This document shows positions 8,359 through 17,054 of a stretch of DNA of 64,000 nucleotides, in pieces. Source of the stretch: Chryseosolibacter sp964493505 (lineage in GTDB: Bacteria > Bacteroidota > Bacteroidia > Cytophagales > Cyclobacteriaceae); NCBI GenBank assembly GCA_964493505.1, contig CAZBNP010000003.1, forward strand, positions 62,001-126,000. Reading direction: 5' to 3'. Every line of letters begins with the position of its first letter. Position 1 is the first letter of the stretch. The notes beneath the pieces are model-generated. The model saw nothing but the letters and a program-made list of their open reading frames with translations, searched no databases and was not told where the DNA came from. The position numbers and the translations under genes are program-made.

Positions 8359-9345
8359 ATGAGCCTTTTGGATTTCGAAAAACCCATTGCTGACCTGGAA
8401 GCCAAGTTGAACGCCATGAAGCAGCTGGCGGTGGACAGCGATAAGGACGTTCAGGCGGCCGTCAAAGCCCTGGAAAAAAAGATCGTAGAACTCAAAAAAG
8501 AAACGTTCGAAAATCTGACCGGCTGGCAGCGTGTCCAGCTCTCCCGGCACCCGGAGAGACCCTATACCCTCGACTATATTTACGAGATAACGTCCGACTT
8601 CATTGAATTGCACGGCGACCGAACCGTCGCTGACGATAAAGCTATGGTTGGCGGACTTGGGACTATCAGCGGTAAAACGTTCATGCTTATCGGGCAACAG
8701 AAGGGCAGGAATACAAAGCAGCGTCAGCTGCGCAACTTCGGAATGGCCAATCCGGAGGGCTATCGCAAGGCGCTGCGGCTGATGAAGCTCGCGGAAAAAT
8801 TCAACAAACCGATTGTTACCTTTATTGATACCCCTGGAGCGTACCCCGGTCTGGAAGCGGAAGAACGTGGCCAGGGTGAAGCGATCGCACGCAATCTCAA
8901 GGAGATGTTTATGCTGACCGTACCGGTCATGTGTATCATCATCGGCGAAGGTGCGTCAGGCGGCGCTCTGGGCATCGGTATCGGCGACCGGGTAATGATG
9001 CTTGAGAATACCTGGTACTCCGTCATTTCGCCTGAATCCTGCTCTTCAATCCTTTGGAGAAGCTGGGACTATAAAGAGCAGGCCGCGGAGGTCCTCAGAC
9101 TTACCGCCCGTGATATGCTTAAACAGAAGCTCATAGACGGCATCATCAAGGAGCCTCTCGGAGGCGCCCATACCGACATCAAGTGGATGTCGAATGAGAT
9201 CAAAAAAGTTATTCTGGAGGAAACGGATGCGCTTCTTCTACGTACTCCTCAGCAGCGCATACAGGAACGCATCGACAAATTTGGCGCGATGGGTGTTGTG
9301 AAGGAGGGAGCCCGTAAGCCGACCGTGGCTAACGGGAAGGCGTGA
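8359..9345 (+). CDS. accA: Acetyl-CoA carboxylase carboxyltransferase subunit alpha
   Basis: 328 residues, full length. It catalyses, with AccD, transfer of the carboxyl group from carboxybiotin to acetyl-CoA, giving malonyl-CoA for fatty-acid synthesis in the cytoplasm. Diagnostic stretches: FEKPIADLEAKLNAM at the N-terminus, FIELHGDR, GGLGTISGKTFMLIGQQKG, NFGMANPEGYRKALRLM, FIDTPGAYPGLEAEERGQ and IGEGASGGALGIG (oxyanion glycines), then VISPESCSSILWR. It has its own promoter just upstream. The metallo-hydrolase gene follows after 40 nt. Confidence 0.97.
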   Translation: MSLLDFEKPIADLEAKLNAMKQLAVDSDKDVQAAVKALEKKIVELKKETFENLTGWQRVQLSRHPERPYTLDYIYEITSDFIELHGDRTVADDKAMVGGLGTISGKTFMLIGQQKGRNTKQRQLRNFGMANPEGYRKALRLMKLAEKFNKPIVTFIDTPGAYPGLEAEERGQGEAIARNLKEMFMLTVPVMCIIIGEGASGGALGIGIGDRVMMLENTWYSVISPESCSSILWRSWDYKEQAAEVLRLTARDMLKQKLIDGIIKEPLGGAHTDIKWMSNEIKKVILEETDALLLRTPQQRIQERIDKFGAMGVVKEGARKPTVANGKA

Positions 9346-9385
9346 GCGGATACCGCACACGTTAGACTATCATAACTAACGTCAT

Positions 9386-10228
9386 TTGAAACTACACGTA
9401 ATCAACACCGGATTTTTCAAACTCGATGGCGGCGCGATGTTCGGCGTTGTTCCGAAAGCTATCTGGCAAAAAACCAACCCCGCCGACGACAACAATATGT
9501 GTTCGTGGGCTATGCGTTGCCTGCTGATCGAAGATGGCGACCGGTTGATACTTATCGACAATGGATTGGGCGACAAGCAGGATGCGAAATTCTTCAGTCA
9601 CTACTATTTGCACGGCGATGATTCGCTGGTGAAGTCGTTGCATAATGCGGGGTTTTCTGAAGCGGACGTCACAGACATGTTCCTGACGCATCTGCATTTC
9701 GATCACTGTGGGGGAGGAGTTTCCCGTGTGGGCGACAAGCTTGCGCTGACTTTCCCGAAGGCTACTTACTGGTCGAATCAGGACCACTGGAACTGGGCTA
9801 CAAACCCCAACCCCCGCGAGAAGGCGAGTTTCCTGCGGGAGAACATTCTTCCGATGCAGGAAAGTGGACAGCTGTCATTTGTCGATACATCAAAACCTTC
9901 TCCTTTCGACGGAGTGGAGATCTTCTGCGTGTCAGGGCATACGGATAGTATGATGATTCCCAAAATCCGCATAGGCGATAAAACACTTTGCTATGTCGCA
10001 GACCTTTTGCCATCGGTGGGTCACATCCCACTCCCGTATGTTATGGGCTATGATACGAGACCGCTGATTACGCTGGAGGAGAAGGCGAAGTTTCTTGACG
10101 AAGCCGCTGACAACGGCTATATATTATTTTTTGAACATGATCCGGTCAACGAATGTTGCACGGTTAAGCGGACTGAAAAAGGAGTACGGCTCGACCGCGT
10201 TTTCAGCCTCGCCAATGCCGGGTTGTGA
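9386..10228 (+). CDS. MBL-fold metallo-hydrolase, TTG start
   Basis: 280 residues of the metallo-beta-lactamase fold, cytoplasmic. The zinc motif HLHFDH (His 102, His 104, Asp 106, His 107) is intact. A second His lies in VSGHTDSM, an Asp in YVADLLPS, and a late His in LFFEHDPV. Homologues begin with the strand MKL-x-x-INTG-x-F-x-LDGGAMFG, which here can only start at TTG 9386; the next ATG would cut off the first strand. The substrate cannot be told from sequence; relatives include lactonases and other hydrolases. It probably follows accA in one transcript. Confidence 0.88.
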   Translation: MKLHVINTGFFKLDGGAMFGVVPKAIWQKTNPADDNNMCSWAMRCLLIEDGDRLILIDNGLGDKQDAKFFSHYYLHGDDSLVKSLHNAGFSEADVTDMFLTHLHFDHCGGGVSRVGDKLALTFPKATYWSNQDHWNWATNPNPREKASFLRENILPMQESGQLSFVDTSKPSPFDGVEIFCVSGHTDSMMIPKIRIGDKTLCYVADLLPSVGHIPLPYVMGYDTRPLITLEEKAKFLDEAADNGYILFFEHDPVNECCTVKRTEKGVRLDRVFSLANAGL

Positions 10229-10276
10229 CGGTCTGTCCTTAAAGTAAAACGGGATAAATATAAGGAGAAAGGATCC

Positions 10277-11032
10277 ATGAAGACCGGTCTCGTCTTAAGC
10301 GGGGGAGGAGCCAGGGGGATATGTCACCTCGGCGTTATGAAAGCCCTTGACGAGTACGGCGTCAGGTTCGATCACATTGCCGGGACCAGTGCCGGGTCCG
10401 TTGCGGCATGCCTGTATAGCTATGGCTACTCACCCGATGAGATTCTCAGGATCGTCCAGAGCACAAGCGTATTCAAGTCATTTAGGTTCGCGTGGCGGTG
10501 GACGGGCTTGCTTTCATTCGACGGACTTCGCGAGATATTGTTGAAGTACATACCCGAAAATTCTTTCGACAGCCTGAAGATCCCCGTTACGATTGCCCTT
10601 ACTGATCTCAAAAAAGGAACGATAGAGTATGTGTCGCAGGGAGAGCTGCTGACTGCTGTTCAGGCGTCGTGTTCAGTGCCTGCGGTTTTCGAGCCGGTGG
10701 TGTATCGCGGTGGCATATACGTAGATGGCGGTATTCAGGACAACCTTCCGGTGAAAGCAATCCACGACAAATGTGATTTTATTGTGGGCTCTCACTGCAA
10801 TTTTATCACCCGTGAGTTCGACGTTCGCAACCTGAGGAATGTAATCGAGCGAAGTCTGCTAATGGCTATTAATGGAAATACTATGGTAAGCAAAACCTTG
10901 TGCGATGTGCTCATTGAGCCACCGGACGTAGGGCGTTACAGTGGATTCGACCTGGCGAAAGCAGCGGAAATATTCGAAATCGGATATAATTTCACGAAAC
11001 AAAATTTCACCCCCGATCAGTTTACACCGTGA
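10277..11032 (+). CDS. Patatin-like phospholipase (NTE type)
   Basis: 251 residues. Serine lipase with the patatin Ser-Asp dyad: oxyanion loop GGGARG near residue 9, nucleophile motif GTSAG with Ser 38, and DGG with Asp 150 in the stretch YVDGGIQDNLP. No signal peptide, so probably cytoplasmic or at the inner membrane face. It is predicted to hydrolyse acyl esters of phospholipids; the substrate is unknown. Starts at ATG 10277 behind AAGGAGAAAGG, one of the few good Shine-Dalgarno-like stretches here. Confidence 0.9.
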   Translation: MKTGLVLSGGGARGICHLGVMKALDEYGVRFDHIAGTSAGSVAACLYSYGYSPDEILRIVQSTSVFKSFRFAWRWTGLLSFDGLREILLKYIPENSFDSLKIPVTIALTDLKKGTIEYVSQGELLTAVQASCSVPAVFEPVVYRGGIYVDGGIQDNLPVKAIHDKCDFIVGSHCNFITREFDVRNLRNVIERSLLMAINGNTMVSKTLCDVLIEPPDVGRYSGFDLAKAAEIFEIGYNFTKQNFTPDQFTP

Positions 11033-11230
11033 ATTGGTACGGTATTAGAGAGGAGAAAGGTGAGTGCGATGTGAACACCGTATCCACGCAACCAAAACCC
11101 GGCATCTCCGTACAACGGCAATGTGCCAGTCGTCGGATAAGTGTGTATGCCGCCAAACGATGCTAAAGTCGGTTTGTTGAACGCTTAACAGGTTGAACGT
11201 CATTTGTGCATTGAAAAGTCATTCGTTCAA

Positions 11231-11238
11231 TAGATTTG
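11231..11238 (+). promoter_or_regulatory. Promoter -7 element for the outer-membrane protein gene
   Basis: TAGATTTG followed by C is an exact TAnnTTTG match, 23 nt before the ATG at 11262. A TTTG lies 23 nt upstream of it, slightly too far from the usual 19-21. The 229-nt gap after the patatin gene otherwise shows nothing firm. Confidence 0.5.
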
Positions 11239-11261
11239 CACCCGAACAAAAAAATATACAA

Positions 11262-11870
11262 ATGAATAAGTCGTCCAGATCCTTCAAATTCTTGATTGTT
11301 TTAGGTGTGTTGATCACAGGAGCTACAGCCCTTCAGGCGCAGACTTCTTCGGGCAACATGATGATTGGTGGTGGGTTAAGTTTCTCATCGCGATCCTATC
11401 AGGCGGGTGATGCTAATAACTCCGCCGAGCTCCAATTCACCCCTGCATTTGGCTATTTTGTCTCCGATAATTTTGCGGTGGGCGCAACGCTCGCCCTTGG
11501 AAGCGCGCGCGACGGAGTTGGAGATTCCAAGACGGTTAGAACTAATTTCGGGATTGGACCGTTTGCACGCTACTATATATTCAGTTCGAATACTAACTTT
11601 GGTTTTTTCGGACAGGCGCAGCTGAGTTTTGGAACGAACAAAACCAACCCTCCGGTTGGTGAAGTGAGACACGGCAATACCCTATCGTTTGTTTTGGCGC
11701 CCGGTGCTGCTTTTTTCTTTAACGAACACTGGGCAGTTGAATTCACCATCAGGGGATTTGTTGTAGAATCGATAGACCCCAACACTGACAATGATAACGA
11801 TAAGTATACGAACGTGAGTCTGGGATTGAACTCCCTGGCACCCAGCCTTGGTTTCCGTTATCATTTTTGA
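11262..11870 (+). CDS. Outer-membrane beta-barrel protein
   Basis: 202 residues with a signal peptide ending near LQAQ. The rest is alternating hydrophobic/polar strands, starting with MMIGGGLSFSSRSY and ending in LGFRYHF with the aromatic C-terminus typical of BAM-inserted barrels. An in-frame Met 69 nt upstream has no signal character, so the ATG after AAAAAATATACAA is preferred. It resembles small OmpW/OmpX-like barrels of Bacteroidota and the barrel at 13429-14001. Function unknown. Confidence 0.8.
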   Translation: MNKSSRSFKFLIVLGVLITGATALQAQTSSGNMMIGGGLSFSSRSYQAGDANNSAELQFTPAFGYFVSDNFAVGATLALGSARDGVGDSKTVRTNFGIGPFARYYIFSSNTNFGFFGQAQLSFGTNKTNPPVGEVRHGNTLSFVLAPGAAFFFNEHWAVEFTIRGFVVESIDPNTDNDNDKYTNVSLGLNSLAPSLGFRYHF

Positions 11871-11892
11871 GACGTAACCGTTTATAAACTAT

Positions 11893-12519
11893 ATGAAAAC
11901 AAGATTTGCAGTAATTATGTGCGTGCTCCTGGGGGCATGGCAGTATGCTCACTCGCAAGCCCAGGTTGCCATCGGTATTAAGGCAGGACCGAATTTCGCA
12001 AGCATTGATACCGAGTCTTCGGCAGGGCAAAACTACAAGAATCGGGCGGGGTTTCACGGTGGTGCGTTTGTGCTCGTGAAAACGGGTAAGATTGGGATTC
12101 AGCCTGAGGTGATCTTTTCGCAGCAGGGCTCGAAAGTGGAGATAAACGAACAGAACTTTGAGTCGAATTTCAGCTATGTAAACATTCCTATTATACTGAA
12201 GTTGTACCTTATTAGTGGGCTGAACCTTCAGGTGGGTCCCCAGTTCGGCTTTGTCACCAATGCTGAGTCGCCGGTGCTCGACCAGGTGGGAGGGAGCGCT
12301 ACGACGGTCAAAGACGTAAAGGACAGGATGAAAAGCAGTGATTTTACTGCAGGACTGGGCTTGGGCTGGGATTTTCCTTTCGGACTTACCTTCGATGCGC
12401 GGTATAACCTGGGACTTTCAGAGATCTACGATGATGCCCCTCCCGGACAGTCACAGGACGCCAAAAACCAGGTTTTCCAGGTTTCTTTGGGGTTCAAGCT
12501 GATCCAGTTTGGGAAGTAA
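11893..12519 (+). CDS. PorT-family outer-membrane beta-barrel protein
   Basis: 208 residues. Signal peptide ends near HSQAQ; the mature part opens with VAIGIKAGPNFASID, the first strand pattern of the PorT/beta-brl_2 group (G-x-K-x-G-x-N). Recurring strands follow, such as GIQPEVIFSQQGSKV, SYVNIPIILKLYL and LQVGPQFGF. It starts 22 nt after the previous barrel gene and ends at a clear terminator, so the two form an operon. It is paralogous to the 12681 gene. The PorT name reflects fold similarity; a T9SS role is not implied. Confidence 0.82.
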   Translation: MKTRFAVIMCVLLGAWQYAHSQAQVAIGIKAGPNFASIDTESSAGQNYKNRAGFHGGAFVLVKTGKIGIQPEVIFSQQGSKVEINEQNFESNFSYVNIPIILKLYLISGLNLQVGPQFGFVTNAESPVLDQVGGSATTVKDVKDRMKSSDFTAGLGLGWDFPFGLTFDARYNLGLSEIYDDAPPGQSQDAKNQVFQVSLGFKLIQFGK

Positions 12520-12548
12520 AATATTACTCTTTTGAGGGTTACAATTTG

Positions 12549-12580
12549 AAGATCCGGGGGATCAACCTCCGGATCTTTTG
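12549..12580 (+). terminator. Intrinsic terminator of barrel operon
   Basis: Stem AAGATCCGG/CCGGATCTT with an 11-nt loop and TTTG after it, 30 nt past the stop codon of the PorT-like gene. Confidence 0.75.
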
Positions 12581-12594
12581 TAGCCGGCCAATAT

Positions 12595-12743
12595 CGTAGT
12601 ATAGCCATACCGTTAAAAATACTGCTTGCTTGTCAAGGAAAATCCACCTAGCTTAATATTATAACAAACCCTTTAAAATCATGAAAAAATCATTTTTTAC
12701 CTTCGTGCTCATTGCTTTTTGTGCCTTCGGCGCGTTTGCTCAG
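12595..12743 (+). repeat. Leader and signal-peptide module, copy 1
   Basis: From CGTAGTAT through the untranslated leader to the end of the signal peptide (MKKSFFTF...FGAFAQ) this region matches 13348-13491. Similarity stops at the mature protein. The leader includes TAAAA and a stretch ending in CCCTTTAAAATC before ATG. Confidence 0.6.
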
Positions 12744-13283
12744 GGCATCAGTGGCGGCCTCAAGGTTGGGGCAAATTTTGCGAATCAGAAATTTGACGCT
12801 GACGGTCTTGACATCTCTCCGGATTCAAGAACTTCGCTTCACGCAGGTGTCTACGCAAAGATTATGATTTCAGACATGTTCGGGATACAGCCTGAGTTGA
12901 TTTATAACAGTGTTGGGACAAAGTTCGACATTAGTGGTGCAGACGCAGTTTCTAAAATTAACTACCTGAGCCTTCCTATTATGTTCAGATACAATCCTGT
13001 TCCGGTATTCAATATCCACGCCGGCCCTCAGTTTGGCTTCCTGCTTTCAGCAGAGGAGGAGTTTAATGGGAATACCTCGGACTCCAAGGATGGCTATAAG
13101 GGCCTTGACCTTGGTGCCGGCATCGGTGTAGGCGTTGACCTGCCGATGGGGCTTGGTATCTCGGCACGTTATGTGCTTGGACTCGCAAACATTCTGGATG
13201 ACGAAGACGCTGACTTCTCAGATGTCAAGGTAACAAACAATGTTATCCAGCTGTCTGTGAGCTATAGGTTGTTCGGTGAGTAA
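12681..13283 (+). CDS. PorT-family outer-membrane beta-barrel protein
   Basis: 200 residues. Signal peptide MKKSFFTFVLIAFCAFGAFAQ, mature start ISGGLKVGANFANQKFD. Barrel strands include FGIQPELIYNSVGTKFD, INYLSLPIMFRYNP and NIHAGPQFGFLLSAEEE, clearly paralogous to 11893-12519. The C-terminus is VIQLSVSYRLFGE. The signal peptide and leader are almost the same as those of the next gene, although the barrels differ. Flanked on both sides by terminators, so a single-gene unit. Confidence 0.82.
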   Translation: MKKSFFTFVLIAFCAFGAFAQGISGGLKVGANFANQKFDADGLDISPDSRTSLHAGVYAKIMISDMFGIQPELIYNSVGTKFDISGADAVSKINYLSLPIMFRYNPVPVFNIHAGPQFGFLLSAEEEFNGNTSDSKDGYKGLDLGAGIGVGVDLPMGLGISARYVLGLANILDDEDADFSDVKVTNNVIQLSVSYRLFGE

Positions 13284-13302
13284 TAGCTATCATTCGTCTT
13301 TG

Positions 13303-13331
13303 AAAGGTCCGGAGAGTATCCCCGGACTTTT
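13303..13331 (+). terminator. Intrinsic terminator
   Basis: GTCCGG/CCGGAC stem extended by AAAG/TTTT pairs, followed by a T-rich run, 20 nt after the stop of the second PorT-like barrel. Confidence 0.65.
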
Positions 13332-13347
13332 CATTTTTTCAGACAAG

Positions 13348-13491
13348 TCGTAGTATGGTCACACGATAAAAACTGTTTGCTTCTGAAGCAATCCCCCCTT
13401 AACGTAAATTATATAAACCCCTAAAACCATGAAAAAATCATTTTTTACCCTCACACTCATTGCCTTTTGCGCCTACGGTGCAGTAGCCCAG
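13348..13491 (+). repeat. Leader and signal-peptide module, copy 2
   Basis: Second copy of the module at 12595-12743: CGTAGTAT, an A-rich spacer with TTTGCTT, then AACCCCTAAAACC before ATG and a near-identical signal peptide. Here it is joined to a different barrel. Confidence 0.6.
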
Positions 13492-14001
13492 GTTGAACAA
13501 GGAAAGATTTTAGCTAGCGGGTCGCTGGCGTTTAGTAGTTCGAGTTACAAGTCGCAGTACGATGGAAACACCATGTATGACTTTAATACCACAACGGTTC
13601 AGTTATCCCCACGGCTTGGATTTTTTATTACGGACGCCGTAGCGGTTGGTGCCGGGTTAGGCTTTGCTACTTCCACTTTGAAAAATGAGAATTCAAAAGG
13701 CACGGAGACCTCTGTTTCTCTTAGCCCGTTTGTAAGATACTACCTGCCTCAGGGAGCGTTCGGACAGGCGGAAGTTGGCATTGGAAGCAGCAAGCTCAAA
13801 GGTGAAGGAGAACAAAAGACCAACGACTTTTTGTGGTCACTCGGAGTGGGGTACGCGTACTTTTTGAACGACAATGTTGCCATTGAGCCCATGGTCTCTT
13901 ACAACGCTGCAACGAACACCGATGCGGATGATACAAAATACAAGCAAAAAACCAACACCATCTCGCTTGCGGTTGGGTTAAGTATCTACCTGGGTAGATA
14001 G
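13429..14001 (+). CDS. Outer-membrane beta-barrel protein
   Basis: 190 residues. Signal peptide MKKSFFTLTLIAFCAYGAVAQ, near-identical to that of the preceding gene. The mature part (ILASGSLAFSSSSYKSQY, VQLSPRLGFFITDAVAVGAGLGFATST, FVRYYLPQGAFGQAEVGIG) resembles the barrel at 11262-11870, not the PorT type. It ends in LSIYLGR. Predicted OmpW/OmpX-size outer-membrane protein of unknown role. A strong terminator follows. Confidence 0.82.
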   Translation: MKKSFFTLTLIAFCAYGAVAQVEQGKILASGSLAFSSSSYKSQYDGNTMYDFNTTTVQLSPRLGFFITDAVAVGAGLGFATSTLKNENSKGTETSVSLSPFVRYYLPQGAFGQAEVGIGSSKLKGEGEQKTNDFLWSLGVGYAYFLNDNVAIEPMVSYNAATNTDADDTKYKQKTNTISLAVGLSIYLGR

Positions 14002-14031
14002 TGTCCGGTAGGCAACAGCTATGACGCATAT

Positions 14032-14063
14032 AAAAGGGACGTGATTGCGCGTCCCTTTTTTTT
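14032..14063 (+). terminator. Intrinsic terminator
   Basis: AAAAGGGACG/CGTCCCTTTT stem with an 8-nt loop and a long T-run, 30 nt past the barrel gene and before the convergent tyrS. Confidence 0.9.
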
Positions 14064-14119
14064 TAATACACCGTATTCCTCACTGCTTGTTTTTTGCGAC
14101 CCTGGAGGGGTTGAACAAT

Positions 14120-15403
14120 TCAGTTCTCAACTACTATCAGGTAATAATTCTTCTTTCCCTTCTGGGCGAGCAGGTATTTCCCCTGTAGTAGTTCAAAGTC
14201 GGGTTTGCTATTTGCGTCTCCGACCTTCTGCTTGTTGATACTCACGCCCCCCGCCTGTATCATCTTCCGGGCTTCTCCCTTCGAAGGAAAGATTGTGTTT
14301 CCCGAGACCGTCGTAAGCAGGTCGGTGACGCTCGCGCAATTTCCGAACTCTCCCGGGGCGATCGTTACCTGCGGCACACCCTCAAACACCGAGAGCAACA
14401 TCCCTTCGTCGAGACTCGCCAGCTCTTCCGTGGTGGCATTACCAAAGAGGATGTTGCTCGCCTTCACCGCGCTTTCGTAGTCTGATTGCGAGTGAACGCG
14501 GATCGTGATGTCTTTCGCAAGCGTCTGTTGAAGTTTGCGCTGGTGAGGAGCCTGCTGGTGTTCTGCGGCGAGTTCTTCAATTTCCTCTTTGCCCAGCTGG
14601 GTGAAGACCCTGATGTAATTCAACGCATCGTCGTCGGAGGCATTGAGCCAGTACTGGTAAAACTTGTAGGGCGACGTCAGCTTTGGATCCAGCCAGATAT
14701 TTCCGCCTTCTGATTTTCCAAATTTCGTTCCGTCAGCTTTGGTGACGAGCTTGGTAGTTATAGCATAGGCATCGCCGTCGCTCTTTCTCCTGATAAGCTC
14801 CGTGCCGGTCACGATGTTCCCCCATTGATCCGATCCTCCCATCTGCACTTTGCAGTTCTTGTGCTTATTGAGCCAGTAGAAATCGTAGCCTTGTACCAGT
14901 TGATAGGTGAATTCGGTAAATGAAAGTCCGCTTTCCAGTCGCTTTTGCACCGAGTCTTTAGACATCATGTAGTTCACTGTAATGTGCTTCCCGACGTCTC
15001 TGATAAAGTCGAGGAACCGGAAGTCTTTAAACCAGTCGTAGTTGTTGACCATCTCCGCCGCGTTGCTTCCGCTGAAGTCGAGGAATTTTTCGAGTTGACT
15101 TTTTACACATGCTTCATTGTGCCTCAGGACGTCTTCTGACAGGAGGTTGCGTTCGGACGACTTCCCCGAGGGATCGCCTACCATGCCGGTAGCGCCGCCG
15201 ACGAGCGCGAATGGCTTGTGGCCCGCCAGCTGGAAGTTCAGCAGGGTCATGATCTGGGTGAGGTGTCCGATGTGCAGTGAATCGGCAGTAGGATCGAATC
15301 CGATATATCCCGCTGTGGGTTCTTTCAATAGTTGCTCTTCGGTGCCGGGCATAATGTCGTGGAGCATTCCGCGCCACCGCAATTCCTCTACAAAATTCTT
15401 CAT
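14120..15403 (-). CDS. tyrS: Tyrosyl-tRNA synthetase
   Basis: 427 residues, TyrRS class I, cytoplasmic. It charges tRNA-Tyr. HIGH motif at residues 44-47 (SLHIGHLTQ), preceded by GFDPTADS. Tyrosine pocket signatures include GGSDQWGNI, and the KMSKS loop is represented by KFGKS. The C-terminal S4 RNA-binding domain (EARKMIQAGGVSINKQKV) is present. The start at 15403 (MKNFVEELRW) fits the family; a longer frame adds 25 unlikely residues. A Bacteroidota -7 element lies 18 nt upstream. Confidence 0.96.
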   Translation of the reverse strand: MKNFVEELRWRGMLHDIMPGTEEQLLKEPTAGYIGFDPTADSLHIGHLTQIMTLLNFQLAGHKPFALVGGATGMVGDPSGKSSERNLLSEDVLRHNEACVKSQLEKFLDFSGSNAAEMVNNYDWFKDFRFLDFIRDVGKHITVNYMMSKDSVQKRLESGLSFTEFTYQLVQGYDFYWLNKHKNCKVQMGGSDQWGNIVTGTELIRRKSDGDAYAITTKLVTKADGTKFGKSEGGNIWLDPKLTSPYKFYQYWLNASDDDALNYIRVFTQLGKEEIEELAAEHQQAPHQRKLQQTLAKDITIRVHSQSDYESAVKASNILFGNATTEELASLDEGMLLSVFEGVPQVTIAPGEFGNCASVTDLLTTVSGNTIFPSKGEARKMIQAGGVSINKQKVGDANSKPDFELLQGKYLLAQKGKKNYYLIVVEN

Positions 15404-15421
15404 CGTTGCTTTTTGTGCCGG

Positions 15422-15429
15422 CAAAGATA
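15422..15429 (-). promoter_or_regulatory. Promoter -7 element of tyrS
   Basis: On the minus strand TATCTTTG followed by C, an exact TAnnTTTG match, 18 nt before the tyrS ATG. Just upstream are two copies of GTGGGC[TC]AT spaced 14 bp apart, which may be a regulatory site. A clear -33 TTTG is lacking. Confidence 0.55.
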
Positions 15430-15498
15430 GAAAATATGGCCCACGGACCATAGCCCACAGGTCACGGCGGTAAAGCAATGGCCTGTCGACTATGGGGG

Positions 15499-17043
15499 CT
15501 AACTAACGACATCGACGGTGATGTTGCGCTGAGGCGCGCCGTATGCTCTGAAGTCGTGGATGATCTCCAGAACGTCGTGGTCAATATGAACAGAATGCGA
15601 GAGGTCAAGGACAACATGGGAGTCGTTGGATATCTGGTCGAGCGTTGACTGGATTCGCGCCTTGTTGAGAAAGGTCACCTCCTCCGACATCCGCAGGGTG
15701 ATAGTCTCGCGTTGCAGATTCTTTTCTTTTTTGTAATGATAAGAGTGTTTGTAGTTTTTTCTGAGAATATAGAAGATTGCTACCATCATTCCGATCACGA
15801 TTCCTTTCAGCAGGTCAGTGGCCAGGATGGCGCCGACGGTGACAATAAAGGGGATGAACTGCTCGTGCCCGAGCCTGAACATACTCCGGTATAGCGTGAG
15901 ATTGGATAGTTTGTAGCCAACCATCAGCAGAATGGCAGCCAGGCTTGCCAGCGGAATGAGGTTCAGAAGCCGGGGGATGAAGAGGGCAGCCACCAGTAGT
16001 ATCACCCCATGTAATATGGCAGACAGCTTGTTTCTTCCGCCCGCGTTGATATTTGCGGAGCTCCGGACAATCACCTGCGTGATCGGCAGGCCGCCGATCA
16101 GTCCCGACACCATGTTTCCGATACCCTGTGCCTTGAGTTCACGGTTTGTCGGCGTATTGCGTTTTAACGGGTCGAGTTTATCGGTGGCCTCTACACAGAG
16201 GAGCGTTTCCAGACTCGCTACCAGCGCCATCGTCACTGCGACCACATACACCTGTGGGTTTGCCAAAGCTGAAAAGTCGGGCAACCTGAAAAAACTGATG
16301 AATTCACCTGCGCTGGAGGCAATGGGCAGCTGTACGAGATGCTCTCCGGCAAGGCTCCATTCGGGTCGCGCATACTGGAAAAGGATATTCAGCAATATAC
16401 CGGATGCGACGACGAATAGTGCTCCCGGCAGAAATTTGAATACGGCGAACCGTTTCAGGAATGGTCTGTCAAATGCGATGAGCATGGCCAGTGAAACGAC
16501 ACTGATAATAACGGCCCCGGGGCTGATAGCCCCGAGAGCGTAGTAGATCTCGCTGAAGGTATTGTGCCCGTCAGGCTGGCTGAGGGCGAAATCTCCCATG
16601 TAATCCTGGTCGTAGCCGAGCGCATGCGGTATCTCTTTGAGCACCAGTGTGAGCCCGATCGCTGCCAGCATGCCTTTGATCACCGATGATGGAAAGTAAT
16701 ACCCGATGATCCCGGCGCGGAGAAAGCCCCCGGCGAGCTGAATGATGCCCGCGAGAAGTGTGGCGAGCAGGAGTGCCTCGAAGCTGCCCAGTGTCTCTAT
16801 TGCCGTGAGAACAATCACCACGAGGCCGGCGGCAGGTCCCGACACACCCACGCTCGATCCGCTGGCAAAACCCACAACGATACCACCTATGATTCCGGCG
16901 ATAATACCGGAAAAAACCAGATCGGGTCGGCCGGTGGAGGCGAGTCCGATCCCCAAACACAACGGTAGAGCCACCAGAAAGACGACCATACTTGCCGACA
17001 AATCATCCTTGATTCCCCGGAAATGAAACGATTTCGTATTCAT
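15499..17043 (-). CDS. SulP-family anion (probable bicarbonate) transporter
   Basis: 514 residues: about 10-14 membrane segments starting LSASMVVFLVALPLCLGIGLAS, with SulP signatures such as GVSGPAAGLVVIV and AQGIGNMVSGLIGGLPIT, then a C-terminal cytoplasmic STAS domain (TFLNKARIQSTLDQI, VVLDLSHSVHIDHDVLEII). It lies 11 nt downstream of the carbonic anhydrase gene on the same strand, so the two form an operon. This context makes bicarbonate a more likely substrate than sulfate, as for BicA-like SulP proteins. Substrate assignment is inference. Confidence 0.9.
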   Translation of the reverse strand: MNTKSFHFRGIKDDLSASMVVFLVALPLCLGIGLASTGRPDLVFSGIIAGIIGGIVVGFASGSSVGVSGPAAGLVVIVLTAIETLGSFEALLLATLLAGIIQLAGGFLRAGIIGYYFPSSVIKGMLAAIGLTLVLKEIPHALGYDQDYMGDFALSQPDGHNTFSEIYYALGAISPGAVIISVVSLAMLIAFDRPFLKRFAVFKFLPGALFVVASGILLNILFQYARPEWSLAGEHLVQLPIASSAGEFISFFRLPDFSALANPQVYVVAVTMALVASLETLLCVEATDKLDPLKRNTPTNRELKAQGIGNMVSGLIGGLPITQVIVRSSANINAGGRNKLSAILHGVILLVAALFIPRLLNLIPLASLAAILLMVGYKLSNLTLYRSMFRLGHEQFIPFIVTVGAILATDLLKGIVIGMMVAIFYILRKNYKHSYHYKKEKNLQRETITLRMSEEVTFLNKARIQSTLDQISNDSHVVLDLSHSVHIDHDVLEIIHDFRAYGAPQRNITVDVVS

Positions 17044-17054
17044 ACCAATATGCT

